Shown here: one piece after another, positions 41,528-59,500 of the stretch
Position numbering within the stretch: the stretch's first letter is position 1
Layout of the letters: each line of letters starts with the position of its first letter
DNA from: Chionis minor
Taxonomy: Eukaryota; Chordata; Aves; Charadriiformes; Chionididae
DNA: 64,000 nt
Direction of reading: 5' to 3'
Assembly: GCA_013398295.1 (NCBI GenBank)
Contig: VZSF01008499.1
Coordinates: 338,899-402,898 of the forward strand
The notes under the pieces: generated by a model
Database searches by the model: none
Told to the model about the DNA's origin: nothing
Seen by the model: only the letters and a program-made list of their open reading frames with translations
Program-made: the position numbers and the translations under genes

Positions 41528-41564
41528 CTTCCGGCGTCTGCCCCGCGCCGCACCGGAAGTGACG
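41528..41564 (-). promoter_or_regulatory. PLRG1: PLRG1 core promoter motifs: two ETS sites and a CRE-like half-site
   Basis: ACCGGAAGT at 41552-41560 overlaps TGACG (41560-41564), a composite ETS/CREB-type arrangement common in CpG promoters. A second, inverted ETS core CTTCCGG lies at 41528-41534. They sit 53 to 89 bases upstream of the ATG on the PLRG1 strand and there is no TATA box. Factor names are inferred from the motifs. Confidence 0.6.
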
Positions 41565-41699
41565 CGGTGGGCGGGCAGCCAGGGAGGNATGTTCAGCTTT
41601 GGGAAAGGCACCCGGTGCTGTGCTGAGCCCGCCCCCGCGGTGGCAGTGGGGGAGCAGGTGACATCTGCGCGCTGGTTGCCCACGCGGAGGGGAATTCAG

Positions 41700-44600
41700 T
41701 ACGCTCTGGTCAGCATGATTTTATAGAAATCCTTGGGTTTTGCAGTCGTTTTGCGTTGTGCAGCTACAGCTCTTGAGTGTTGTTTTCTTCGTTGGGTTCT
41801 CAGGGAACTACACGAAATGGAGGGGGGTGGGGAAAATTAGTCCCAGGACTGAAACGCAACCTCTAAAGAAAAGGCACCCGTGCGATGTGGGATGCTGACT
41901 GCTATACCTGTCACCGCCTTCTGGAAAAAGTGGCTTTAGTTTCATTCCACGGGACATTCTTTTGACGGAGACTGAATGTTGTGCCTGAAGGAGCCGGCAA
42001 CCTCCTGTGGCACGGTGTGCTGCACGGAAGGGCAGAAGTTGGAGTTCTTTTCAAAATGTATCCTGATACTCCAGCAGGTTTTTCACTTGCCTTCATAAGC
42101 AGAATGACCAAAGGCACCTGTGCCAAGTGCAAATAGGCACCTACTTTCTGCACAGGCACTCACCTGCCCTTAAAGTCAAGATGTTTTACACTCCCTCGCT
42201 AAAGCCGGGATTTGATGAGCACGTCTTTTTGAAGCCCCACCATCGTGTTGCTCTTCTTTACCACTGTACCACCCACTTACTATGTCTGTCGGTGTGCCTG
42301 AGCTGTGAACAGTTTGCAAGCTGGTTTGGGCTAAAAAGAATCTGGTGCAACATCTGTTGGTTCAAACCTGTCCTATTCATTAGCCGGAGGATGGCATTAG
42401 CCTGGGATTATTTCTGGCACACAAATTGCCTGCTTGACATAATGACTGCCTCTTCTGTTTTCTGGAACTGATGGATTGCTTCTGGCGGCTGCACTGGTGG
42501 TTTATATTTAATTATTTAAGATACGGTGATAACTAGAAGTGTGCTCCACATGGCTTTGACCCCCAGTGCCTGGTCTGGGGTCAAGGTGGGGGTGAGATGT
42601 CCATTACTCTGTGCCACTAACAGTGGAGGAGCATCGCCAGCTCAGTTTCAAGCCAAACCAGTCAGTTGTTGTGTTTAACATGAGGACCTATTTTGGTAGT
42701 CCCTCCAGTGATGCAGGGGATCCCTGTTGGGTTTTGGAGCCTCCAGTAAAGGTCAGCACCTGGAGGAGGGGCAGCATTGCCTGTCCTTGCTTGAAGTGCA
42801 ACCTGGAGGGCAAACTCTGTGGGGCAGTGTGTCAAAATGGGGCAAGTGTGTTGCATCCTCCCAGGCTGGTGAGGTTAGGTTGAAGTTCTCTGTTTTTTAC
42901 AGGTAAACGGTCCCCTCAGAAATTTGTAACATCAGTTTATTTCCAGGTGCCCTTATAATGCTTTAGAAAGCCAGAGGACAAATTATTATATTATTCTCTG
43001 TAATAATTTTTTTCTAGAAGATTTGGTCTGAGGTGAAATTTAGTCCCAGAACGTCAATAAATCCTGTCAGCAATATTAATTAGAATATGCACGTTATTCA
43101 TTTTCTTTATTATCTGCAGCTACTTGATGCCTTCTTGCATGTCAGCTACAGCTGCAATTCTGGAAATAACAAACTATGTAATTTTTTACAAATGACTGCT
43201 TAGAAGAAGGTGGCTAGTAAGTTGCATGCGCTTTTAGTGCTATTTAAGGCCAAAGTGAACAGCCCCACTCATTAATATTCAAGAATGTGCGTGCTCCCAG
43301 AACATGAAGATAGCATTAACTGTCATTTACAAGAAACCTTTGAAGTAATATTTGTTACCAGTAAAAGCAAGAAATTAGGATGTTCATCTCAACAGAGATG
43401 AATATTTACGTTTACAGTATTCTTTTCGGAGTATGACACTATTGCAACACTAGTTGTTTAAAAGGACATTTCTAAATCAACTGCTATTTTTAAATTTATT
43501 TTAGCAAACCCTGTAGCTCATCGTGGCGCAAGAAGGTTCTGTTCCCCTGCCCCAAGACCAGCTCGGGGGGCACGTTCAGCTCTGAAGAGGCGTGATCCAG
43601 TGACCGTGACTGGCCCGACATGGGGTTTGTGTAAAGAGGGTTGCAGCACTGACAGGCACGGCGGCACAACAAACACAGCGGGCAGCAAGCAAATAGTCAT
43701 TCCTCAAAACACACACGCACACCCAGTACTTACTCTGCCAGTAAGTGCCTTTTCAGTACAAAAATACTTTCCAAAGGGATATCCGGGAACACCATGGGGT
43801 CTACATTGTATTATTGCAGGTCCTAATAGCAGGTGTGTTGTGATATCACTACCACGTTAACTCCAGGAACAGCTTCTCATTAACCATATGGGTTGGAAAA
43901 GGCAATGTGAAGGAAAAAGCATTGTGTCCCGTTTTGAAGAGACAGCCTCTTCAATACCATTTTTAGAAGAAATTTAAGCCATGGTTTTAGTTGTTTGTAA
44001 GACTCCATTCAATCCTTAAAGAGTGTCAACCTAACCATAACAGTCGCAAGCATGAGAGAAAAATCATGTCTCATAACCAGCATGTTAACTAGCGTAGATT
44101 ATGTTCTGCCACCAGAATATTTTTCTATATACGCGTATGTTTGCTAGTATGGATTGCTCGTATGCGGTTCCAGATTTGGACTGTTTTTTGCTGATAAAAC
44201 TCTCCAGGCAAAACCTTTGCAGCGTAGACAAGGCCTCCACCCGCCAGATGAGTGGTTGCACGGTCCTCGTCCTGGGGTGTCTGCTCATTTGACACAAAGC
44301 CACACACCCTCTGTGGTGTGACATACATGTGTTGTTCATGGCGAATCCCCAGGGAGACACAACGGCTCTTGGGGAAGCCAATGAAACATACTGGAGCCAG
44401 GAGGGTCAAAGGCTGAGTTTCAAAGGGGAAATCCCATCTGAAGGCAGATGAAGCCTGGGGTTTTCCCGTGCTAGGACTCTGGGGGCTCCTATGCCAAGCC
44501 CCATCATCCCCGACCCCCGACAGCCACAGCCACGCTTCTTCATAGCAGGGTGAAGAGTACTTAATGCCTGGAGAAGGACACCAAAGTTACTGCAGAGCAT

Positions 44601-46087
44601 GGTGACGGTTTCAGAATGGATTTAGGACAAGTACCGTTCATTCATACATTTAACTAAGATTTGTTTGGACTGAGCCAGGATAATTTAAGAATAAGTTTCT
44701 AGCTCAGGACTAATGAGACCTCATTTTAGTTCTTCTGTATCATGAGCTACCCGTAAGCCCTGGGCAAGGGTTCAGCATCACAATGTCCCTTCCTTATACC
44801 TAAGATGAGGGTTACTGAACTTCCCTCAGAAGTACATGGGGAGAAGACTGCATTTAAGGTTGGGAGATGCCCAGAATCAGTGATGATATCTTGGCTAGCA
44901 TCTTTAAATGGAAATAACATGTTAATGATGTCAGTTTTGGCCTTAGGCAGATTTATTTAATGCCTGTAGGGAGACGTTTGTGTTCTTCCAAATCTCATAG
45001 TGTTGGTGATGTCCTCATGCAAGGGATCAAATTTAGTGGAGTCAGAGCTCCTTGAGCCACATCTGATTTTGGTCCAAGCTGTTTAATAATTAAACCAGTC
45101 AGGTTAAACAGTTTTCATGTTTCAGGAATCTCCATAGTTTACAAGAATTCTAACAACAGCACAAATACAGGAAAAAGATCTAAAGCAAGTGATTTTGGCC
45201 ATTCTAATATTTTTTACCATAAAAATCTCATACTCGATCAAGTTGGTCTTTGAAATGGAAGCTCAGCCCACGGTTTGCATCTCTTCATGTCTTCAGACAT
45301 TGATATGAACGGCTTCAGAAAAGTGCGCTGGCCCTCACTAGGCTCTTTTTATTTAATTCAGTATATTATGATCATGCACAAGATAATGCACAAGAAAATC
45401 ACAGGCTATAAAGACCCTGAAATGTTAAAATTCTGCTCATACGAGAGCAGTGATATGCCGTACTCTTATAAAGCATCAGAAATCATGTTTGAGTATTCCA
45501 CTATGTTAATAATAACTTAACGCTTTATTCTTTTAAAAGATTATTAAAAATATTTAAATAATGTTTGACAGATAACTTTTTGTATTAAAAAAAGAAAACA
45601 GTAAATTAATATGTAAAATTTAATTATTTTACTTCATTTATAATGTCATGTTGCTAAAGTAATGGAATAGCATGGTTTTATGCTTACAATACTCATCTGA
45701 TCTTTAATTAAATCAAAACAATCTTTTCATTCAAAAATTATTAATGTAATGAACATTGTATACTTTTTGTTGCTCTTGTACTTAAAGAGACCCAAAGACT
45801 CGCATGCCTATCCAGGCACCATCAGAACTATTTAGAAGAATGTAGCAATCTGTATGATGTGAATTTAATTCAAATTTAATATGACATATCAGAAACATTC
45901 AAATTTTCAGCAGAGAGAAAAAAAAAAAAGAGATGTCACAGCAGCCATCTTAAAAGACTTGTGATTTTTGAGAAAATGGTAACCTTGTGCAATCTGAGCA
46001 GGAGGTACTTTTAAGGATTTAAACATCTATTTGATGCCAGCATCAACAGAGGTCTCTGGGACATGTAGATAAGAGTTGTTCAGAGAA
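41700..46087. other. Spacer between divergent PLRG1 and FGB, no gene recognised
   Basis: About 4.4 kb between the PLRG1 CpG island and the FGB promoter. Open frames are short (up to 114 codons) and match nothing known. The right half is AT-rich. Regulatory elements for FGB may lie here, but I cannot point to one before 46088. Confidence 0.6.
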
Positions 46088-46096
46088 ATTGCTCAA
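46088..46096 (+). promoter_or_regulatory. FGB: C/EBP-type site upstream of FGB
   Basis: ATTGCTCAA fits the C/EBP consensus ATTGCNNAA. It lies about 125 bases before the TATA box. Mammalian FGB promoters have a functional C/EBP site next to HNF1, so position and order agree. Confidence 0.6.
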
Positions 46097-46130
46097 CCAC
46101 AAATGTATTCAGGCACACAGTGAAGAGGAA

Positions 46131-46144
46131 GGTTGAATATTAAC
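46131..46144 (+). promoter_or_regulatory. FGB: HNF1-type site upstream of FGB
   Basis: GGTTGAATATTAAC matches the HNF1 palindrome GGTTAATNATTAAC at 11 of 13 fixed positions. HNF1 drives liver expression of FGB in mammals from a similar distance upstream of the start site. Confidence 0.7.
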
Positions 46145-46190
46145 AGAGATAGAGTGATTGCTCAGAAGGCTTGGTCTTATCACTGTCAAG

Positions 46191-46197
46191 CTGGGAA
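46191..46197 (+). promoter_or_regulatory. FGB: IL-6 response element (CTGGGAA) of FGB
   Basis: CTGGGAA is the type-2 acute-phase/STAT3 core. It lies between the HNF1 site and the TATA box. A seven-base motif is weak alone, but the clustering supports it. Confidence 0.5.
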
Positions 46198-46212
46198 ATG
46201 AGGATTGCCGCC

Positions 46213-46220
46213 TATATATA
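46213..46220 (+). promoter_or_regulatory. FGB: FGB TATA box
   Basis: TATATATA 77 bases before the start codon. It predicts transcription starting near 46240-46245 and a 5' UTR of about 50 bases. It also places the in-frame ATG codons at 46171 and 46198 upstream of the transcript, which supports the start at 46297. Confidence 0.75.
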
Positions 46221-46296
46221 TAGGAACAGGAGGACCTCTCCCTGTCAGAGCTGCTGTTGGGAGAAGGTCACGGAGCTGCTCAAGCAAGCCAGCACC

Positions 46297-53417
<7,121 letters not shown>

Positions 53418-53774
53418 CCATTATAAAAATGTACAGAATGAGGGATTTTCTTTTAATATTTGTACATGGTTATCTTTTTAGCCACAGTATTCAGGCTTGT
53501 CTTTACATACGAGAACCAAATACATATGTATGAGCATATTGTGAGCTAAAGTGAAAAGCTATGTCAACTGTAAATCAAAATCCAACCGATGAAAGTAACT
53601 CACAAGTGTATTTTGTTCCATTTTTCATTTGTTCACAAGACAGAAGTAACTATTGTAGAATAACGCTGATAAAAAAAAATCCCCAAATCCCAACTTGTTT
53701 CATTCTTTTACAAAGGACTTCTATACCACATTTGAAGAGGGAGAGGATTATTTTTAAAAGTTTTCTAAAAATTA

Positions 53775-53780
53775 AATAAA
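53775..53780 (+). terminator. FGB: FGB polyadenylation signal AATAAA
   Basis: Canonical AATAAA 358 bases past the stop codon. The 3' UTR 53418 to about 53800 is AT-rich and free of recognisable repeats. Confidence 0.75.
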
Positions 53781-53800
53781 GCCTTAAAACAAAAGTTTTC

Positions 53801-54815
53801 TTCACATGACTCCTAAGTATTTATGCGTTATCTGGGGGAGAAGCAAATACATTCCACTAAATAAGGGATAGTTGTTTTCTTTTATATTATAAAGCAACTA
53901 CCTGTGTAACAAGTTGAGAAAAAATTAAGTGAAAATGTAGTATCTAACAAATGGGTAGGTCAACAGTCACTTAATTCAAACCCTGTATGCTGGATAAAAT
54001 ATACCTTTTCCTGTGACCTGGCTCACATCCTGTGCCTCTTAGTGTCCCTTCCACCATCCCACATCCTTTTATCATAGAATAAAATACAGTATCAGAAGAC
54101 CTGGCTGGAATGTCTTTCACACAATCACTATTGCGGGACTAGAGCAATTAGTGACTCCAGTCATAGGGTAGGTGTAGGTTGGGTATTTCATTGAAGCTAG
54201 TTGCCTAGGCTCCCTCTTTAGCTAGGAGCAGAGGTTGTCCCAAAGACAGGACTTCCCAACCCTGGTAGGCAGGACCAAACATCTCTCAGAGGGGACTGCC
54301 TTTCTCCACAAAGGAAGGGACCTGGATCTGAAACCTCTCATCTTATTTAACCTGTGGAACTCAGGAGGACAAGGAGGAGACATCATGGCCGCATCTCACT
54401 ACATGAGTGCAAATGTTCGGCAACCCCACAGGCAGGCTTCCACTGAGGCTAGGGAACAAAAACACAAGGCATAAAGCAGAAGCCTCTTTTCCAAAAGCAC
54501 AGACTCTTTGCCGCACATGGCTGTAAAAATGTCTTTGCTCTCCAGAAAGGTTAGACAGTGGCTGTGTTTGAGAAGCACTGAAAAAAGACTAAAAGTGAGC
54601 TGCTTTGCCAGTATTTGATATTATCGTTAAATGGTACGAAACATGCTGGCTAGTGAGATTGGAGGCAAGGAAAGTTTGCTCATGCTTACTTCTCAATAGA
54701 AGCACAGAAATATTAAACAGACTAAATACTTGTGTAATTTTATGTCATAAGGTATAAAGGTAAATGCAGCATGTTCTTGTGTAATTGTGTAATCAATATA
54801 ACTGTTTTTCCATGC
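53801..54815. other. FGB-FGA convergent spacer, left part
   Basis: About 1 kb between the FGB 3' end and a CR1 fragment. I see no exon, repeat or strong motif. Confidence 0.6.
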
Positions 54816-55030
54816 ACAGAATCACAGAATGGTAGGTGTTGGAGGGACCTTTGGAGATCACCTAGTCCCACTCCCCTGCCAGAGCAGGTTCACCTAGAGC
54901 AGGTTGGACAGGAACATATCCAGGTGGGTTTTGAATATCTTCAGAGTCGGAGACTCCACCACCTCTCTGGGCGGCCTGTTCTAGTGCTCTGTCATCCTCA
55001 AAATAAAAAAGTTCTTCCTGCAACTAGATT
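54816..55030 (-). mobile_element. CR1 LINE 3' fragment between FGB and FGA
   Basis: On the minus strand it reads GGTCCCTCCAACACCTACCA and ends in the ATTCTGTGATTCTGT terminal repeat (54816-54830) that closes avian CR1 elements. The segment GGCCGCCCAGAGAGGTGGTG near 54957-54976 matches the same part of the other CR1 fragment in PLRG1 intron 5. It is 5'-truncated, as usual for LINE insertions. Confidence 0.9.
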
Positions 55031-55508
55031 TTTGCTAAAAAATCCTTACCGCACACTGTCAGCAAGTTGCTGATTTAAACCCCTTACCTGTAGAAAAATC
55101 CTTGCTTGACACACATGCTGACAAACATTCTAAACCAAGGAAATATCTGCTGTAGCCATCCAGGTGCTCCTCATCGTGCTTGTGCTGGTTGCAGTCATAA
55201 CCTTTTAGTGGTTGCTAGAAAATAATAGCCTGTTCTGGGAGTTAGTCAGTACTAAAATGCATGTATCATTTATCAAAGTGTACTCCATGTAAGGTGTGTG
55301 GCAAAAATGAGAACCCAAACCACCCGTGTCTCTACCTGAGAATTGACTCCTGCCACTGTTGTGCTCCCCTTGAAATGGAAATGAGAGGAGACAGCCTAAA
55401 AGTGTGACTGTCGAACTCAGTCAGGCCCTCATGGTTCATGTTAGTGGGAGCACAAGTTTGTGGTGACATACTTCTAAATTCTTTTACTTCTTTAACACTC
55501 TTAAACAA

Positions 55509-55522
55509 AGTTAATAATTCAA
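55509..55522 (+). promoter_or_regulatory. HNF1-like motif in the FGB-FGA spacer
   Basis: AGTTAATAATTCAA matches the HNF1 palindrome at 10 of 13 fixed positions and follows a forkhead-like AAACAAAG. A liver enhancer between FGB and FGA has been described in human. The surrounding DNA is AT-rich, so chance is a real alternative. Confidence 0.3.
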
Positions 55523-55570
55523 ATTATAAATAATTTTATCTCCAGTCAAGGTCTGAGCTGCTGAAGACTT

Positions 55571-55600
55571 AGACATAGACACAGACATAGACAAAGACAA
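55571..55600. repeat. Short AGACA(T/C)-type tandem repeat
   Basis: About five imperfect units of AGACAT / AGACAC / AGACAA. A simple repeat in the FGA 3' flank. Confidence 0.7.
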
Positions 55601-55703
55601 TAAAAAGTTTATAAAAAAAGGGTTTTAAAATCAATATTTCCTTGAAAAGGTTTGTCAGTTATAAATAAGATGAAAGAACTGTTTTGTTAATGATTAATCG
55701 GTG

Positions 55704-55709
55704 TTTATT
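55704..55709 (-). terminator. FGA: FGA polyadenylation signal for the alpha-E transcript
   Basis: AATAAA on the minus strand 125 bases past the exon 6 stop. It is the first canonical hexamer downstream. Confidence 0.65.
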
Positions 55710-55833
55710 TTTTAAGCCACAGATGTGTCCAGTTGCCTTCAAATTCACAGGGTAAAGATACATCATGTGCATATATATAAAAAAAAGTCTTTCCAGCTTG
55801 TAGCCGTAGCACATATATTAAAAGCTTGTCTTT

Positions 55834-56543
55834 CTACAGCATTTCTAAGGGCCTGATTTTCATTCTAACAGTTTTGAGGGAATAGTCAGAGGCTCTAAAT
55901 GGCAGCCAGACCACGCCGTTTTCGATCTCATAAGGAATGTTGTACCTGGGGTCGTAGTGGCCCCCCAGGTAGTAAATGCCATTGAGGTTGGCTGCCTGGC
56001 AGCTGTTATACCACCAGCCGCCCCCATACATCTCCGCACAGCTCTCCTCCCAGCGGTCCTGGTCGCGGTCGAAGGTGCTGAACCTCATCTGGGCATGGGA
56101 TGTGTATTCGGTGCCCTCCTCCAGCCAGCCGGCGATCAGCGCATCCCCGGCGGTCCCCTCGTAGGAGGACACGGCAAGGGCGTACCCTTCTGCTTCAGAC
56201 CCTACCTGTACAATATACTCTGCATACACAGCGTTTCCATCCCAGTCCTCTAACTCTACCCGAAGGAGAGTGTCATTCTGAGTCAGCAAGTGTATGTTTT
56301 CATTGCCCAGCCAGAACTCTCCTCGCCCTCTGCCATCCACGCTGCCGAAACCTCTCTTGTAGTCGTGCCAGGTCCGGTTAAAATTCACTGATCCATCCAT
56401 TCTCTGTTGGATCAATAGCCATCCTCCCAAAGTGGTCTCTTGGTCGCAATAAACTGACAAAACCTTACTGGATCCCGCTGGCTTGATTTTGAAAATGCCA
56501 CTTTTGGCACCAAAAGTGTGTTTCTGGCGGATATCATCACAGT
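55834..56543 (-). CDS. FGA: FGA exon 6 (alpha-E C-terminal fibrinogen domain)
   Basis: Encodes residues 531-766, from DCDDIRQKHTFGAKSG to VRMKIRPLEML. It is a complete fibrinogen-C domain with FNRTW and QNDT N-glycosylation sequons (N586, N620), DRDQDRW calcium loop and GGGWWYNSCQAANLNG core. Acceptor T-rich tract and AG at 56545-56544. Used only in the minor alpha-E isoform in known vertebrates. Confidence 0.97.
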
Positions 56544-59500
56544 CTAAAAAAAAAAGTTGATCTGGTTTGACAGGAGTTATCAGCAAAGTTTAATAAAAGG
56601 TTCAGAGGAATCCAAGTACCAATAGCTCTGAGGAAAATTGTTAAACATGTTTTGGACTACACTAGGTATAGTGACAGTCAACATTAAAAAGAATTCAGAA
56701 AAGAAAACTTTACATACTTCTTAAATTGTGAATTGTCTATGCAATAGGTGAGTATTAATGAAATATTTTCCTTTTTGTTTCTGAGGTGGCAACAAACAGA
56801 CACAGCGCTTGCATTTTATCATTACAATGTTGTACTGTGGTATCTAAAACCAATGTGTCAGTTTGGTTATGGATGGAGTTTGGCTCCACTAACTCAATAA
56901 CTACTTCTGTGATGCCCGTGTACCTTTCCCAGTGCTGGCTGTCCTTTGCTTCATTCTTCTTGGTCTCAAGCTGCGTGCCTGAAAGTCTGGGGTATCCTCT
57001 GCACTCTGATCATGGTGCACCCCACCTAGCTGCTCAGTTATTTCACGGGTCTTTAGTGATTTGGTTTCGAAAGTGGAGCCTCCCTTGTTGAAACTAGAAG
57101 AGGAGCTGGTCACTACAGTCTTGGAGTGACTTGCACTGCCAGTTGGGAATCCAGATGGCTGAAGGTGAAGTCCTCTAAAGTCATCTTCTTCGTCCTCTCC
57201 CAAGTCTGTAAATTTGCCTTTCCCCCCGTAAGTCCCTGAATGACTGGATACTCCAGTACTTAAGTGACTACTGCCTGTGCCGGTCATGTGGCTGCTCGTT
57301 GAAATGCTGCTCGATCCGGCAAAGGGCCTACTAGCAGCGGATAGAGAGTCAGGGGTAAAAAATGATTCTAGGTCAGGTAATAAACCATCTAGCTTGTGGA
57401 AGCTATCTATCCCACCAACATGGTACATGCTCCCTTCCCCTCTGACATTTCCTGCTCCATGTAAATAGGAGCAGTCTGAGCCGTCAGAAGAAACCATTTT
57501 TTCAACTACTTCTTCTCTAGGGCCATCAGGGCCAGTGACAATTTTTTTGGTGGTAGTTTTGGTGCATCTATGAACAGTGGAGGAGGTTTTGCCTTCCAGA
57601 TTAAGGGTTTCCCTCCCATGAGTAGGAGTAACTAATTTGCTGGTGTATGAAGGTCCATCCCCCCTTGATTCTGCCACAGGATACAAGCTGTCGCCTCGGG
57701 AGGGGTTTGTGTCTGTGTCTGATTTTTCTAATACCACTTGCATCTGCCTGATGTTATTAATTATGTTCAGAGCTTGCATTTCAGGCAGAGGCTTATGCTT
57801 AAAATGCTCAGGAACATTTGAGTCCTTAAGCGGCCTCATTTTCAGTGTGCTCAAGGTGGTTGTTTGAAGCTCTGGGTGCAAGTCGATGGAGTTAGCTTGG
57901 GTAAGCTGCTTCTGGATGTTGTCATAGCTTTCTTTGTCCAGTTGGTAATCAAAACTTTTAGCACAGGTTCCTTTGCAAGCTCGTATCTTAATATCGATGT
58001 CCACCTATATGAACAGAGAAAAATAATTTGGTTAAGAGCTTTCCTGACTTTCTCCCACAAGTGTATCCTTTAACTGGACTGGGGAAAGGTGGGAGCTGCC
58101 CTGATGCCTCCCACTTAACAGTTGAGCTTTTCCAAAGCTCAGTTTTGAAACCATTCCTGGGTTTATTTCCAGTGTAAATACGACGCATGTAATAGCACAG
58201 GGCACAGGAGCTCCATGGGGAAGTATGTTGTAGCATGTTCCCAATCTCTGCTCCCTTAATTCTCGGGGCGTGAGGGTGTCTTCCTGGGTTTGGAGGGCGT
58301 GCTGCAGAGCTGGGCACACTCCCTGGGGGCTGGGGCAGAAAGGAGTGGGGAGCCACTGGACATGTCCCAGAGCCTGTCATGGCCCTGCTCTGAGGCCTGC
58401 CATGCTGGGGTTACCACTGCTTTCCCAAATGATCCAAAAGCCAGATCTCTGACCCGGGGGTCAAAATGGGCTTTTGAGCAAGACCGCTGTTTGTGAAACG
58501 ACTTTTCCTTGCGTTGCTGTCAAAAGAATTGGCTGCAACCTGGGAACGCGGGGTCTAATGCCAGCACTGGCTGTGGGCAGCGGTGGCAGCACCAGGGAAG
58601 GACAGGACACATCCCCCTCATTCTAGCTGCTCAGCAACTCCTTACAGGAGGAGAAACACCTCATACAGAGTGTATGAGGTAATCAGCAGATATGACATCC
58701 CTGCTGCCTGTCTGAGGGCAGAAGTGGCAGATGGGACCAGGAGCCCTCCTGAGCTCACAATGGTTCCCACAGAGCAGGAAAAGAAAACCGAGCTGTACAA
58801 AAAGCATCTCATGTGGGGATTTGTCTCAGCCAGTCAGGTCCTATTGGAGTTGCATCTTGTTTCATTCCAGAGGGAGCACTGCTCACCGTGTCCAGTGTCA
58901 TGGATAGACCCTCTTTTCTGTAGCTGAGCCCCAGAAAGAATGGAAATTACCTAGAAGCTACCTACCTCCAAGCGCTTCATCTCCACCACCTGTTCCTGGA
59001 TGCTGCTCTGCAGAGCTTTAATTCTGTTCACTTGAGTGATAACTCTCTGCTTTAATGTCACAATTCTCCGCCTCAGTTCTCCTGACACGTGACCATAAGC
59101 CTCATCAATCTCTGAAACAGAAAGGCATCACATTCACCCATGCACGTGCGATTTTTTTTCCTAAAAGAGTAGCCTATTTTAAAATTAAGAACATGTTTCT
59201 CATAGTACTGAACAGGTGAAAAATGCATTAGTTTTTACTAATTAGCAGTTAAGAGTTTTTTATTACTATGTTTATCCTGGCTCTTGATAATAAGGTCCAA
59301 TGCAGCATGTATTGAGTTCAGCAATGGATAATAAAACTGGGTGCGAGATACTCACGCTGAGCACTGTCCAGGTCTGGTTTTAGTACATTTATGGTTTCCA
59401 CAATTATCCTATTGGATTTTTTATAGTTGTTTTGATTTTCTGCAAGCAGCTTCTTGATTTTGTCTATTCTGTGACTATAATCCTGCTCCGTTTCATCAAT

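Larger units (their letters stand above)
40730..41690. promoter_or_regulatory. PLRG1: CpG island over the PLRG1 5' end
   Basis: Dense CpG and GC-rich sequence starts near 40730 and ends near 41690, covering the PLRG1 promoter, exon 1 and the start of intron 1. A 235-base gap lies within it. TATA-less CpG promoters are typical of ubiquitously expressed genes such as PLRG1. Confidence 0.85.
55031..55703. other. FGB-FGA convergent spacer, right part
   Basis: Holds an HNF1-like motif at 55509-55522 and a short tandem repeat at 55571-55600. No gene or repeat family is recognised. Confidence 0.55.

Noticed and set aside
40766..41683. Long open frames on both strands across the PLRG1 CpG island
   Set aside because: They pass through 235 unknown bases and GC-rich DNA; the openness is an artefact.
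46171..46296. Upstream in-frame ATG codons for FGB
   Set aside because: They lie upstream of the predicted transcription start set by the TATA box, and the resulting leader is not a signal peptide.
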